Notes under the pieces: model-generated
What the model was told of the DNA's origin: nothing
Databases searched by the model: none
What the model saw: only the letters and a program-made list of their open reading frames with translations
Part shown: positions 31,394 to 39,662 of the stretch, in pieces
Layout of the letters: every line of letters begins with the position of its first letter
Position numbering within the stretch: position 1 is the stretch's first letter
Assembly: GCF_001858025.1 (NCBI RefSeq)
Contig: NZ_LZQD01000001.1
Span: forward strand, 1,130,737 to 1,194,736
DNA length: 64,000 nt
Source of the DNA: Trichormus sp. NMC-1
Lineage (GTDB): Bacteria > Cyanobacteriota > Cyanobacteriia > Cyanobacteriales > Nostocaceae
Direction: 5' to 3'
Made by a program: the position numbers and the translations under genes

Positions 31394-33147
31394 CATCGAA
31401 TTTTTTTCAACTTAAATTCATCAAATTTAACAACTTCAGAATTAGGCTTTCTCGTATCAAAACGATAGCTGCTAATAGTACCTGTTCCTGTGTCGAAAAT
31501 GCTAAAAACTGTAATCTCATTACTAGCAATATAAGGCATCGGTTTACCATCTTCTCCTAACAATGGAGAAATAGTTGGTATGATTGGTTCTAAACCATTA
31601 GGATCGCCAATTGCTGTATAATCTTCTTGATAGTTTGTTGGTACTTCTCGCTTTCTTCCACCCCAAGCAGCACCGTAAGAATTACCAACATTAGAAGTCT
31701 CTAGAAAGTGCATCCCACTCGAACTTACAAAGCGATTCCATAAATGGGAATGTCCATAAAATACTAACTGCACTTTTGCAGCTTCTAATAAAGGGAGAAC
31801 ATCACGAATTATATAATCTGCACTTTTGGGATAGTTATAACTAACTGCTTTGATATTTCCTTCGTTATCTCTTTCAATTATACTTACTGGATTAGTATAA
31901 GCTGGAATAATATTATCACCCAATGTATGCGGCGGATGATGAAACATCACAACTTTATATTTTGCTTGTTCAAATTCAGGACTTTTTAATTCTTGTTTCA
32001 GCCAATTATATTGTTGACTACGCTCAAAAATCGGCTCATAAATCAACTGTCCATAACCCCAATTTTCAGGATAGTTAAAATCTTTTTTGGGTTCTATATA
32101 TCTACCTTTAATTTGCGAATCTAATTGAGGATGTCGCCACATATTAGTAATGTACAATACTACTAAGCGGACATCACCAAAAGTAACTGCATAATATGTT
32201 TTGCCCCCGGCTTTAGTTTGGGGTAATGTAAAAATTTCTTCGTAAGTGTCAGTATTGAAAGAATTATTTTTTAGTGTTGTTTCCCCATACAATTTTTGGG
32301 CAACTTCACGAGGAATAGTATCATTAAATTCATCATCTAAACTTGCTGTTCTCGCAAATCTCCCCATGACTTCATGATTACCAATAGAAGTAAACATAGG
32401 TGCATTTTGAATAATCTTCCCTCCGGTGTAAGTTACTTTTGCACCGTTGTTTTCCATTTGATAATTAGCACGACCTTGCAAACCTGGAAATAAAGCATTT
32501 CCTCGGTTATCATCAAACCATTCGGAAGCGCGGTCTGGAACGTTGACTAAATCTCCTGCAAACCATACCCCGTCCACATTTCCCACTGTTTCTACCACTT
32601 TTTGCAGATTCGCTGCTGTCATGGGTTTAAGCTGGTGGTCGGAAGTGAGGAGAATTTTTAAAGCTGTACCAGGTTTGGGAGTGGGTACAAGGGTAAAAAC
32701 TTCGCTGCTAACGCTTGCTCCATCTTCTCGTATACTAGTAACGTGATAGGGAATCCGCACATTAGCAACTAAACCTGTAACTTCGGCTTCGTGTCGCCAA
32801 ATTTCACGTTTGACAGGTTTTTGATAAATTTGCCCGTTCTTGGTTTGATTTGCTACTCTTGATTGTTGGTCTTCTCTAGTGCGGCTGAGTTTAGTAGTTT
32901 TTGCAATTGCACTTTGATCAAGTTTTTCACCATAGATGACTAAGTGTTTATCACCTACAAACTCAGTAAACCAAACTACTCGCACTGAAGTTTCAGTTGG
33001 TAGTTGCAAAAACGGGTCTGTCAGCAGTTGGGGTGCTGATATCATGATTGTTTGCCCAAAAGAATACACGCTTAATAGAGTAAGGCATAACAACAGGATA
33101 AGTACAGCGGTTAAAGAGCTTTGATAGCTGCTTATGCTTTTAAACAT
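31393..33147 (-). CDS. Exported metallophosphoesterase (purple acid phosphatase-like)
   Basis: A 584-aa protein. The N-terminal hydrophobic helix (LTAVLILLLCLTLLSVYSFG) is a signal peptide or anchor. Next is a fibronectin-like domain (LTDPFLQLPTETSVRVVWFTEF) typical of purple acid phosphatases. The calcineurin-type catalytic core follows: KILLTSDHQ, GVWFAGDLVNV, SIGNHEVMGR, VVMFHHPPH and VFYGHSHLWNR, which give the five metal-binding blocks. It probably cleaves phosphate esters outside the cytoplasm; the substrate is unknown. Together with the alkaline phosphatase at 21-23 kb it suggests investment in phosphate scavenging. The stop codon abuts a repeat element. Confidence 0.88.
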   Translation of the reverse strand: MFKSISSYQSSLTAVLILLLCLTLLSVYSFGQTIMISAPQLLTDPFLQLPTETSVRVVWFTEFVGDKHLVIYGEKLDQSAIAKTTKLSRTREDQQSRVANQTKNGQIYQKPVKREIWRHEAEVTGLVANVRIPYHVTSIREDGASVSSEVFTLVPTPKPGTALKILLTSDHQLKPMTAANLQKVVETVGNVDGVWFAGDLVNVPDRASEWFDDNRGNALFPGLQGRANYQMENNGAKVTYTGGKIIQNAPMFTSIGNHEVMGRFARTASLDDEFNDTIPREVAQKLYGETTLKNNSFNTDTYEEIFTLPQTKAGGKTYYAVTFGDVRLVVLYITNMWRHPQLDSQIKGRYIEPKKDFNYPENWGYGQLIYEPIFERSQQYNWLKQELKSPEFEQAKYKVVMFHHPPHTLGDNIIPAYTNPVSIIERDNEGNIKAVSYNYPKSADYIIRDVLPLLEAAKVQLVFYGHSHLWNRFVSSSGMHFLETSNVGNSYGAAWGGRKREVPTNYQEDYTAIGDPNGLEPIIPTISPLLGEDGKPMPYIASNEITVFSIFDTGTGTISSYRFDTRKPNSEVVKFDEFKLKKIR

Positions 33148-33202
33148 AACTGTTATACGAATGATACAGAAATGCTTTTTAATTTACGACTTTTCAATTA
33201 AT

Positions 33203-33275
33203 CGGAGCGGCGGGATTCGAACCCACGACCTCCACTACCCCAAAGTGGCGCGCTACCAAGCTGCGCTACGCCCCG
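33203..33275 (-). tRNA. tRNA-Pro (GGG anticodon)
   Basis: 73 nt that fold as a cloverleaf on the minus strand. The acceptor is CGGGGCG / CGCTCCG with one G-T pair. The D stem is GCGC/GCGC, the anticodon stem CCACT/AGTGG, and the loop TTGGGGT gives anticodon GGG. The T arm is GTGGG-TTCGAAT-CCCGC. No 3' CCA is encoded, as is common in cyanobacteria. It lies about 120 bp downstream of the DUF1818 gene on the same strand. Confidence 0.95.
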
Positions 33276-33395
33276 TCTACTTAATTTTAGATTCTAGATT
33301 TTGGATTTAGGGTTTATCCAAATTTGTTTATCTAAAACTTATTTAAGTCACTCTTACGAGAGTATCACAAGCTTCGGGAAAATAGCAAGCTTTTT

Positions 33396-33761
33396 TCAAA
33401 AAACTTTGAGAATCTCTGTTGCTTGCACTAACTCTGGCACGGCGGCAGCATCCCATTTACCTTCAACACATCGTCCTGTATTGAGTATGAACCGCAGACT
33501 ATAGGCGTGAGCATAGCCTTCTACCTCCATCCATAATAAATCGCTTTCCGCTTCACAGGCAATTTTTTCTTCATCCATTAATTCTGTGGCTAGATGCTTG
33601 ATGGTAGCGGCTAATTTTGCGAGAAGTTGGCAAAAGTCATTTAATTCCGCTTCGGTTAATTCTAGCGCCCAATCGTCTGTACCCACTAAACCTTTAAATT
33701 CTGCTGCGTCAGGATTCCAGCCAATACGCCAACCTGTTCCGCTTTTGATAACTCGTTGCAT
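33396..33761 (-). CDS. DUF1818 family protein
   Basis: A protein of 121 aa from the methionine at 33761. The start was chosen because the cyanobacterial DUF1818 family begins with the pattern VIKSGTGWRIGWNP seen here; 15 further upstream codons are open but unlike the family. Other recognisable parts are DWALELTEAELNDFC, a helix, and the paired strands LLWMEVEGY / SLRFIL with GRCVEGKW. The family is cyanobacteria/plant-specific and its function is not established. It is followed by tRNA-Pro and preceded by a secreted protein gene and rpoZ on the same strand. Confidence 0.85.
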   Translation of the reverse strand: MQRVIKSGTGWRIGWNPDAAEFKGLVGTDDWALELTEAELNDFCQLLAKLAATIKHLATELMDEEKIACEAESDLLWMEVEGYAHAYSLRFILNTGRCVEGKWDAAAVPELVQATEILKVF

Positions 33762-33822
33762 GAATGCTTTTTTAATACCAAAGGATGCTAAGGAGATTCT
33801 CGCCAATTTTAATTTTTAATTT

Positions 33823-34317
33823 TTAATTTTGGACAGGATTAAAAATATCAACTAAGACTTGGACTAAGTTATTGCGTTGCTTGCGGGTAAGTTTAGCAAT
33901 AGCAGTGCGATCGCCTTCTATCGGATTTTGCTGTAATGTATCATTACCTGGATAGGATGGTTCATACACCGTTTCATTGGCATTTAGATAATCTGCCAAG
34001 GTTAACTTCCAATCTAAGCGATATAAGGGTGATCTCCCTTTCACGTAAATGTGGTAGCGAATCATCCGACTAGCTAAAGTGTTGTTTTCAGCAACTTTTT
34101 TAGTCTCTTTACTGATATATTGATTTTCTTTTGGCAGGTCGGGCAATTGCTGATACACTAGTTGCCAAACATCGCTAGGACTGATTCTCTGAGCTACTGC
34201 GGGTGAAATGCTGAGTAAACTCGTACTTACTGTACCTGTAATTATCACACTCACTGCTATTACGGCTATGATGAGCGCTGATTTGAACCGCAAAAATAAA
34301 AGTTTTTTCTTTTGCAT
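33823..34317 (-). CDS. Exported protein of unknown function
   Basis: A 164-aa protein with a clear signal peptide: a basic start (MQKKKLLFLRFK), a hydrophobic core (SALIIAVIAVSVIITGTVST) and a likely cleavage site at SPAVAQ. The mature part is about 120 aa, includes LADYLNANETVYEPSYPGND, and ends in a basic helix KLTRKQRNNLVQVL. No known domain is recognised. It sits between rpoZ and the DUF1818 gene on the same strand, with about 90 and 60 bp gaps, and may be co-transcribed with them. Confidence 0.75.
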   Translation of the reverse strand: MQKKKLLFLRFKSALIIAVIAVSVIITGTVSTSLLSISPAVAQRISPSDVWQLVYQQLPDLPKENQYISKETKKVAENNTLASRMIRYHIYVKGRSPLYRLDWKLTLADYLNANETVYEPSYPGNDTLQQNPIEGDRTAIAKLTRKQRNNLVQVLVDIFNPVQN

Positions 34318-34407
34318 AGCTTCAAAGATTCTGAGATGAAAGTGATACTGAGAGTTTTTTACTCAGAATGGGTAATTTTCATCTCAGTGTTAATTGACGG
34401 AGTTATT

Positions 34408-34644
34408 TTAGAGTTCGCCGATAATTTCTGGTTGAGTCATTTCGTCAGACATCTCCAGAATCGCTCTGAGTACGGGTTTCATAATCGCATCTTCGTTATT
34501 TTCAAAATCTTCATAACGCCTACGTTTGGCGCGATTCGCTACCTGAACCGTAATGCGGTAGCGATTTGAGGCGGCACTAATAAGCTCCTCAGCACGGAGC
34601 ATAATCTGAGACTGAGTTGTCTCGAACTTGGAACGCTTAAGCAT
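34408..34644 (-). CDS. rpoZ: RNA polymerase omega subunit
   Basis: A 78-aa protein with the omega pattern: [20 protein letters not shown], then [25 protein letters not shown], then a short acidic linker and [13 protein letters not shown]. In cyanobacteria omega assists assembly of the gamma/beta' split RNA polymerase and sigma choice. The length is normal for the phylum. Its promoter should lie in the divergent gap toward the secreted protein gene at 34778. Confidence 0.93.
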   Translation of the reverse strand: MLKRSKFETTQSQIMLRAEELISAASNRYRITVQVANRAKRRRYEDFENNEDAIMKPVLRAILEMSDEMTQPEIIGEL

Positions 34645-34777
34645 AGTTAGTGACTTTTGAGATTCTACCCTAGTTTAGCAGTACTGAATTACATATTTTG
34701 GAAACAATAGAAGACTTTTTTAAATCTAAATATTCAAATGGAGAATTCACTCACAATTTCAAATATAGAATTAAGTT

Positions 34778-35317
34778 ATGCCTAAATACAATGTAGCCAG
34801 TAAACAAAAATCGCTGACACTATTACTAACCCTGAGTCTCACTACTTTTTGTCTGTCACCAATCCCGCCTTCAATTGCAAAAAATATACCCCAGCCTTCT
34901 GATGCACCACTGGAACTAAATTTATTGAATAGGCCAAAAGGTTCGGTAATCACAGCTAACACTATTAACCCAGAAAGATTAACTGTTCCTAGTTTATGGT
35001 GGGCGAAAGAAAACTCAGAAAACAAACTCTTAGATAACTGGATTGCATATCCAAAAGCTGAAAAACAATCAGCCCGTGTTGATTTGATAGTAAACCAGCA
35101 AATTTGGAGTTTATTAGACTATCTCGAACGCTACAACTTTGTCAACCAAATGGGCAGTATAGCTAGAAATTTTGGTTATAATATCCGAGTTTTCAATTAT
35201 CAACAAGAACCTTTAGCAACTTACACTTGTAACTTTAGCAATAGTCCAGAGTTATGCAATATCCAAATGAACAATCAAAGTAGGTTAGGCTTACGTCAAG
35301 TCATTCAGGAAAATTAA
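34778..35317 (+). CDS. Exported protein of unknown function
   Basis: A 179-aa protein with a signal peptide (KQKSLTLLLTLSLTTFCLSP, cleavage probably near SIAKN). The mature domain contains TVPSLWWAKE, a predicted helix LIVNQQIWSLLDYLERYNFV and a strand region NIRVFNYQQEPLATYTC. Two cysteines near the C-terminus (YTCNFSNSPELC) could form a disulfide in the periplasm or lumen. I recognise no domain. It is divergent from rpoZ, with its own upstream region of about 130 bp. Confidence 0.75.
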   Translation: MPKYNVASKQKSLTLLLTLSLTTFCLSPIPPSIAKNIPQPSDAPLELNLLNRPKGSVITANTINPERLTVPSLWWAKENSENKLLDNWIAYPKAEKQSARVDLIVNQQIWSLLDYLERYNFVNQMGSIARNFGYNIRVFNYQQEPLATYTCNFSNSPELCNIQMNNQSRLGLRQVIQEN

Positions 35318-35400
35318 AATAATTCATAATTCGTATACTAAAAACGGTTAATATCTGAACTTTACCAATACCTTGTCCAAATCGAAAAAAGTCTTGATTT

Positions 35401-35467
35401 GTAGGTTGGGTTGAGGTACAAAACCCAACAAATGCGTCGGGTTGCGCTGTCGCTTAACCCAACCTAC
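35401..35467. repeat. GTAGGTTGGGTT inverted-repeat element, 67 bp
   Basis: The ends GTAGGTTGGGTT and AACCCAACCTAC are perfect inverted repeats. It lies in the convergent gap between a secreted-protein gene and the binding-lipoprotein gene. A TTGTCCA ... TGGACAA pair and AATACC/GGTATTG lie just outside, extending the symmetry to about 35370-35490. Confidence 0.8.
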
Positions 35468-35504
35468 AAAAAATGGACAAGGTATTGATAGAGCCTCCGG
35501 TAAA

Positions 35505-36656
35505 TCATCCCAAGTTTTTCATTTTTATAAATAGAGACTCATACTGTTTGGTTGTTGCCGGTGATAATGGCAGTAAAAATTCGCTTTTTTCCAATATTTC
35601 CTGATTCTTTAATAAAAGGTCATGCAATGGTTTCTGAACTTCATCAGTAGAAATATTTGTGGCAATAGGCGAATTACTTTTAGTGAGGATTGCAATTTGT
35701 TTAGCTATATTTGGTTGCCAACAAAAATTAATCCATTCAGATGCTAAAGCCTCTTTTGCCACACCTGCTGGACTTACCCATAAATCTGCCCAAATTGCTG
35801 TTCCTGATTGGGGAATAACTGTAGTGAGTTTTGGATAGCGATTTAGTATAGGAAGGATGTCACTTGACCAACCAACTGCTAACCAAGTATCTCCAGTAAT
35901 TAGCGGTTCTAGGTAGGTAGTAGAATCATAGAATTTTACCTGTTGATTTAAAGCCTGTAATTCTGTTTCCAGGGAGGGGATTTGGTCAATATTTTCTGTA
36001 TTGTAAGATTTTCCGAGTTTCTTTAAAACCAAACCGATGACTTCTCTGGGCTGATTGAGTAGAGAAATACGCGATCGCAATTCACTTCGCCACAAATCGT
36101 CCCAATCCTTTGGTTGCCAATCAAACTCTTTAAATTTATCACGATTATAAACAATTACTGTATTGCCCCAGCGATAAGGCGCACCCCAAACTTTTCCTTG
36201 CGGATTTAGATTTCCTTGATCGTCACGCTGTATAAGTTGCTGCCACTTTTCGTTTAAGCTTGACCACTCTTTGATCTGTTGTGTTTCTATTGGTTGAATT
36301 ATTTTTTGTTCAATCGCAGCTTTGAGCCAATAATCTCCCAATGTCACCAAGTTAGCTTTTGGTGCTTTTTGATTGGGAAGCAGTTGGAGAAAACGAGTCA
36401 ATCCTTTCTGATTTTCGGCTTTTGGTTGCTGCCAAGTTTGTAATTGCTGAAATAAATTTTTAATCTGATCAATTGGCGAGAACTTTAACTCTACCTTTGA
36501 CTTGAGACTTTTGCGAAATTGATTAACTACCTGACCAGGGATGGAACCTTTTAATAACTGCACGTTGAGTTGGATCTGGTTTTTTCCAGCGCACCCAATC
36601 AGCAGTTGAGAAACTGCTAGTCCACTTGTACCTAGTAAAAAAGACCGTCGATCCAT
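35505..36656 (-). CDS. Extracellular solute-binding lipoprotein (polyamine/iron type)
   Basis: A 383-aa periplasmic binding protein. The N-terminus MDRRSFLLGTSGLAVSQLLIGC joins a twin-arginine-like motif (DRRSFLL) to a lipobox (LIGC), so it is predicted to be exported and lipid-anchored. The body resembles PotD/AfuA-type binding proteins: APYRWGNTVIVYNRDKF, then DLWRSELRSRISLLNQPREV and WLAVGWSSDILPIL. The ligand is unknown; polyamines or Fe3+ are candidates from the fold only. No permease or ATPase gene of the same system is adjacent. Confidence 0.85.
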   Translation of the reverse strand: MDRRSFLLGTSGLAVSQLLIGCAGKNQIQLNVQLLKGSIPGQVVNQFRKSLKSKVELKFSPIDQIKNLFQQLQTWQQPKAENQKGLTRFLQLLPNQKAPKANLVTLGDYWLKAAIEQKIIQPIETQQIKEWSSLNEKWQQLIQRDDQGNLNPQGKVWGAPYRWGNTVIVYNRDKFKEFDWQPKDWDDLWRSELRSRISLLNQPREVIGLVLKKLGKSYNTENIDQIPSLETELQALNQQVKFYDSTTYLEPLITGDTWLAVGWSSDILPILNRYPKLTTVIPQSGTAIWADLWVSPAGVAKEALASEWINFCWQPNIAKQIAILTKSNSPIATNISTDEVQKPLHDLLLKNQEILEKSEFLLPLSPATTKQYESLFIKMKNLG

Positions 36657-36961
36657 TGATTTTGAAATTTGTAACTATACTTAGTATATTAAGTAATTTT
36701 CAAAAAAGATCTGCAACGCTTATTTGAATTTTCCTCCCTCTGCTTCCTACCCTCTCCCACCTACCTTAAAAACAATGGAGTATTTTCTCATTTGCAAGTC
36801 TCCTACCTCCACGAGTCACTATGGCTGCACTACGCAGGCTATCACAACTCAATTGGGATGATTCGGATTACTATCTGAAAGATTAAATAAATCATAAGTA
36901 TTGTTAAGATTGCCGGTAAATTGAATAACATAGAAAAACTATTTTTAAACGAGAGTATTAA
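36657..36961. other. Divergent gap, no gene seen
   Basis: A 305-bp region between the binding-lipoprotein gene and a coiled-coil gene. It is AT-rich at both ends, with a pyrimidine-rich centre (CCTCCCTCTGCTTCCTACCCTC type). No hairpin of note and no open reading frame with protein-like features was found. Confidence 0.5.
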
Positions 36962-37336
36962 ATGGAGCCATTACAAAAACAGATACTGACTTTAAGCCAG
37001 AAACTGGATGCCCTCTGCCAAGTGATTGAAAAACTTGACACGAAAGTATCTCAGGGATTATCAGTGTGTGCCTTAGAGCAACTACAGGCAAGAGATCATT
37101 ATCAGGAAAAGAACGAAAATGAACGTTACCAGTTAAAAGGACGGATCAGTTTTAGTTCTGAATTAGAGCATAAAGATATCTTGATAGATAGCATTTGTCC
37201 AGACATGAATTTTCAAGCTGGAGATAAGCAAATAACCCCAGAAATTCAAATCCAACGACTGACAGCGCAATTAACAGCAGCATACAATCGTATTGCCGCT
37301 TTGGAAGAACAATTAATGCGAGAAAGAATCCACTAA
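36962..37336 (+). CDS. Small coiled-coil protein of unknown function
   Basis: A 124-aa hydrophilic protein. Residues 1-32 (LQKQILTLSQKLDALCQVIE and on) and the last 25 (LTAQLTAAYNRIAALEEQLM) have heptad spacing of hydrophobic residues and are likely coiled coils. The middle is polar. I recognise no family. The stop codon is 4 bp from the end of the convergent cobT-like gene. The protein could be a structural or partner-binding adaptor, but nothing in the context decides this. Confidence 0.65.
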   Translation: MEPLQKQILTLSQKLDALCQVIEKLDTKVSQGLSVCALEQLQARDHYQEKNENERYQLKGRISFSSELEHKDILIDSICPDMNFQAGDKQITPEIQIQRLTAQLTAAYNRIAALEEQLMRERIH

Positions 37337-37340
37337 TTGC

Positions 37341-38486
37341 TCATTGCTTATTGGTGATAATTTGACGATGACTTAATTGCTGAAGTTGGTCTTCAATGGC
37401 TGCCAAAAGTTGATATTGCTGCCAATTGTGACTCAGATAGGCAGCTATACAAGCGGCTCCTGCACCAACACCTTCCTTCACAAAACCCTGCTCATAAGCT
37501 TGGAGTTGGGGATAATGAGAATCAGCAAAACTCAATTGTGTCGCTAACAGGGGAGGAATTGTATTACCCTGGTTTGTGGTTTTTTTACCTAAGCTCAGGG
37601 CTAAGTCAACTGTACCGCCGGTGGGATCTTCTGCTACCCAACGGGTTGTACCTACAACTATTGCTTCTGGTTGCCAAGGTAAAGAGTAAGTTTGAGCGAT
37701 CGCTTGAATCAGAGCATAAACAGCCAGCATTTGTGTACCACCAGCTAATAAAACTCCACAACGACGACTGGCTGCGATCGCCATCCCAGCCACTACCACT
37801 TGCATGGGATCTCCTACCGCTGCCACAAGTTGTAAAGGGTCTATAGGATTTTGGATTTTTTCTAGACCTGCTTGCACCAACGCCCACTTTTGTTCATGGT
37901 TACAAATCGGATGACTGCTGTTGACTTTTCCGGCGGCATCAATACCCAAACCCGATAAAATTGCCAAAGCCGTTGTCGTCCCACCAACCACACACTCACT
38001 TAAAATCACATACCCATTTGGAATCTCAGCACTCAGTCGAGAACCCCACAGCAACCCCTGTTCCAGCAAATGTTTTACCGTTGCTATTTCCAGAGCCACA
38101 CCTGTACTTAAACACCTAGCAGGGCTACCACCTAAATCAATTATTGGCACAGCCGGAATCTTGAGCAATCCCCCATTAAATAAATACAATGGGATGTTGA
38201 GGGCAGCAACTACAGCACGGGAAATTAACACAGGAGATGCCCCAGCCGTCAAGGGTGGTAAGGGATATTGGGGCTGATGTTCTGCACCGTAATATAAAAA
38301 TTCAGCATCCGCACAAGCCGTATATTTCCGATCCTCTGGAGTCAAACCTGCTGCGGAAATCCCTGGGATTAAACCAGTTTCTGTAAAACCTAAAATACAG
38401 GCAAAAACAGGTAAACTACCGCGATAATGCCGTAACCATTTTTCACCCTGTTTTATTTGTGTATAAATCTTAATCATTATCGTCAA
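37341..38486 (-). CDS. CobT-like nicotinate-nucleotide phosphoribosyltransferase (UPF0284)
   Basis: A 381-aa protein of the cyanobacterial/archaeal CobT-like family (UPF0284). Visible features are FACILGFTETGLIPGISAAG near the N-terminus, FLYYGAEHQPQYPLPPLTAGASP, IIDLGGSPA with ECVVGGTTTALAILSGLGI centrally, and VAVVG-like GDPMQVVVAGMAIAAS. Family members are thought to supply the lower ligand of cobamides by joining nicotinate mononucleotide and a base. With cobM at the window start it adds to corrin metabolism genes, though the two lie about 37 kb apart. The second Met (MIKIYTQ, 37341-38477 frame) is an alternative start. Confidence 0.85.
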   Translation of the reverse strand: MTIMIKIYTQIKQGEKWLRHYRGSLPVFACILGFTETGLIPGISAAGLTPEDRKYTACADAEFLYYGAEHQPQYPLPPLTAGASPVLISRAVVAALNIPLYLFNGGLLKIPAVPIIDLGGSPARCLSTGVALEIATVKHLLEQGLLWGSRLSAEIPNGYVILSECVVGGTTTALAILSGLGIDAAGKVNSSHPICNHEQKWALVQAGLEKIQNPIDPLQLVAAVGDPMQVVVAGMAIAASRRCGVLLAGGTQMLAVYALIQAIAQTYSLPWQPEAIVVGTTRWVAEDPTGGTVDLALSLGKKTTNQGNTIPPLLATQLSFADSHYPQLQAYEQGFVKEGVGAGAACIAAYLSHNWQQYQLLAAIEDQLQQLSHRQIITNKQ

Positions 38487-38914
38487 GTCGCTTCTCTACG
38501 AGACGCTGCGCGAATGCTCCAATTAAAAATTAAAAATTATTAATTAAAAATTGCAATCAGTGGGGGCTTGCACCCAAAATTAATTAATTAAAAATTAAAA
38601 AAGCAGGCGACACAAGCTTTTTGAGAATTTTTAATGGTTGGTTAATTTACGCAGTTATGTACTAGTAATGCTTCCCTTAATTTGTAATGCCTCGAAACTC
38701 ACCGCGTCCCCATCTCCGTGTCCCCCCATCTCTTCTTTTATTTACGCCGTGTTGTACTAATAATTCAAAACTCACCGCGTCCCCATCTCCGTGTCCCCCC
38801 ATCTCTTCTTTTATTTACGCCGTGTTGTACTAATAATTCAAAACTCACCGCGTCCCCATCTCCCCATCTCCCCATCTCCCCATCTCCCCATCTCCATCCC
38901 CCATCTCCCCATCC
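38487..38914. other. Repeat-rich gap with a 73-bp tandem repeat
   Basis: A 428-bp region. The first part (38518-38605) is TTAATTAAAAATT-type AT repeat. From 38698 a 73-bp unit is repeated twice and begins a third time. From about 38850 CCCCATCT octamers follow. Open frames across it (for example 38718-38918) are translations of the repeat and are not genes. Confidence 0.75.
38698..38914 (+). repeat. 73-bp tandem repeat followed by CCCCATCT microsatellite
   Basis: The unit begins CTCACCGCGTCCCCATCTCC. Unit starts are at 38698, 38771 and 38844, exactly 73 bp apart, and the two full units look the same. The third unit collapses into CCCCATCT repeats up to the DUF2232 stop codon at 38915. The structure suits replication slippage, and copy number probably varies between strains. 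Confidence 0.85.
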
Positions 38915-39649
38915 CTAACCCTCATAATCCATTAGCACTTGCACCCAGCGTGGCGGACGGGGAATCGGATTTCCCAAACGATCCAACAAGAACCATGCTG
39001 CCAGATGTACCACAAATAGGTAAATCAGGTTGTTGAATGCAATTAATACTACTGCCCCCACTTGAATCACAAACACACTGGGAGTTGCCAATATTTCCAA
39101 CTTCAGGAATATCCACTCGATAATTTCTGTCACCTGGGTAATTACATAAACCCATAAATCTTCACCCGATAATACCGACAGCAACCACAAGCGAAAAAAT
39201 ACCCCCAAAGTACTTAAAAGCATACCTAAAATGATAGAAACAATCCAGGGTACTCGACGATGCCACGTCGCCCCCAACAGCACCCCCATCAATCCAAAGG
39301 GCATTACAAACAAAATACTGCGAACAGGCCCCATTAGCACCGCCAATAGTAAGCCAGAGGTGAGAGCAGCCATCCAAGCAGCACGTTTACCCCAGCGCAA
39401 GTAAACTAGAGCAATCGGTACTGGAAAAAAGATCCGTAAAACAGGACCCAAGGGAAAATAAAAATTAATAAACCATATCAAACTAGCAGTACTGGCTAAA
39501 AACGCCGTTTCTACCATCCTCAAAGGAGCATCAACCTTGAGAAAAGGTCGGGTTAACGGCTCTTGTTGATCTAACTGATGACTAGAAAGTGAAGATTCAG
39601 GCGATGTATCTTCCTCCGGTTCATCTGGCACAGAATCTAAAATACCCAT
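38915..39649 (-). CDS. DUF2232 family membrane protein
   Basis: A 244-aa polytopic membrane protein with six or so hydrophobic segments after a charged N-terminus of about 40 residues. Family-like parts are MVETAFLASTASLIWFINFY and FPLGPVLRIFFPVPIALVYLRWGKRAA. DUF2232 proteins resemble membrane components of S-component/energy-coupling transporters, but the function in cyanobacteria is not established. It starts 13 bp after the Crp/Fnr gene ends, so the two are probably one operon. Its 3' end borders the CCCCATCT repeat, and the last codons are still protein-like (WVQVLMDYEG). Confidence 0.85.
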   Translation of the reverse strand: MGILDSVPDEPEEDTSPESSLSSHQLDQQEPLTRPFLKVDAPLRMVETAFLASTASLIWFINFYFPLGPVLRIFFPVPIALVYLRWGKRAAWMAALTSGLLLAVLMGPVRSILFVMPFGLMGVLLGATWHRRVPWIVSIILGMLLSTLGVFFRLWLLSVLSGEDLWVYVITQVTEIIEWIFLKLEILATPSVFVIQVGAVVLIAFNNLIYLFVVHLAAWFLLDRLGNPIPRPPRWVQVLMDYEG

Positions 39650-39662
39650 ACTGAACGAGGTG

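Noticed and set aside
38487-38640. Cobalamin riboswitch upstream of the cobT-like gene
   Set aside because: No conserved B12-box-like sequence could be recognised; the region is TTAATTAAAAATT repeat.
38698-38914. CRISPR-like array
   Set aside because: The repeats are directly adjacent with an identical 73-bp period and have no unique spacers. No cas genes are present.
38718-39036. Two overlapping frames of 66 and 81 codons
   Set aside because: They are translations of the 73-bp tandem repeat and the CCCCATCT microsatellite, and the second runs into the DUF2232 gene on the other strand.
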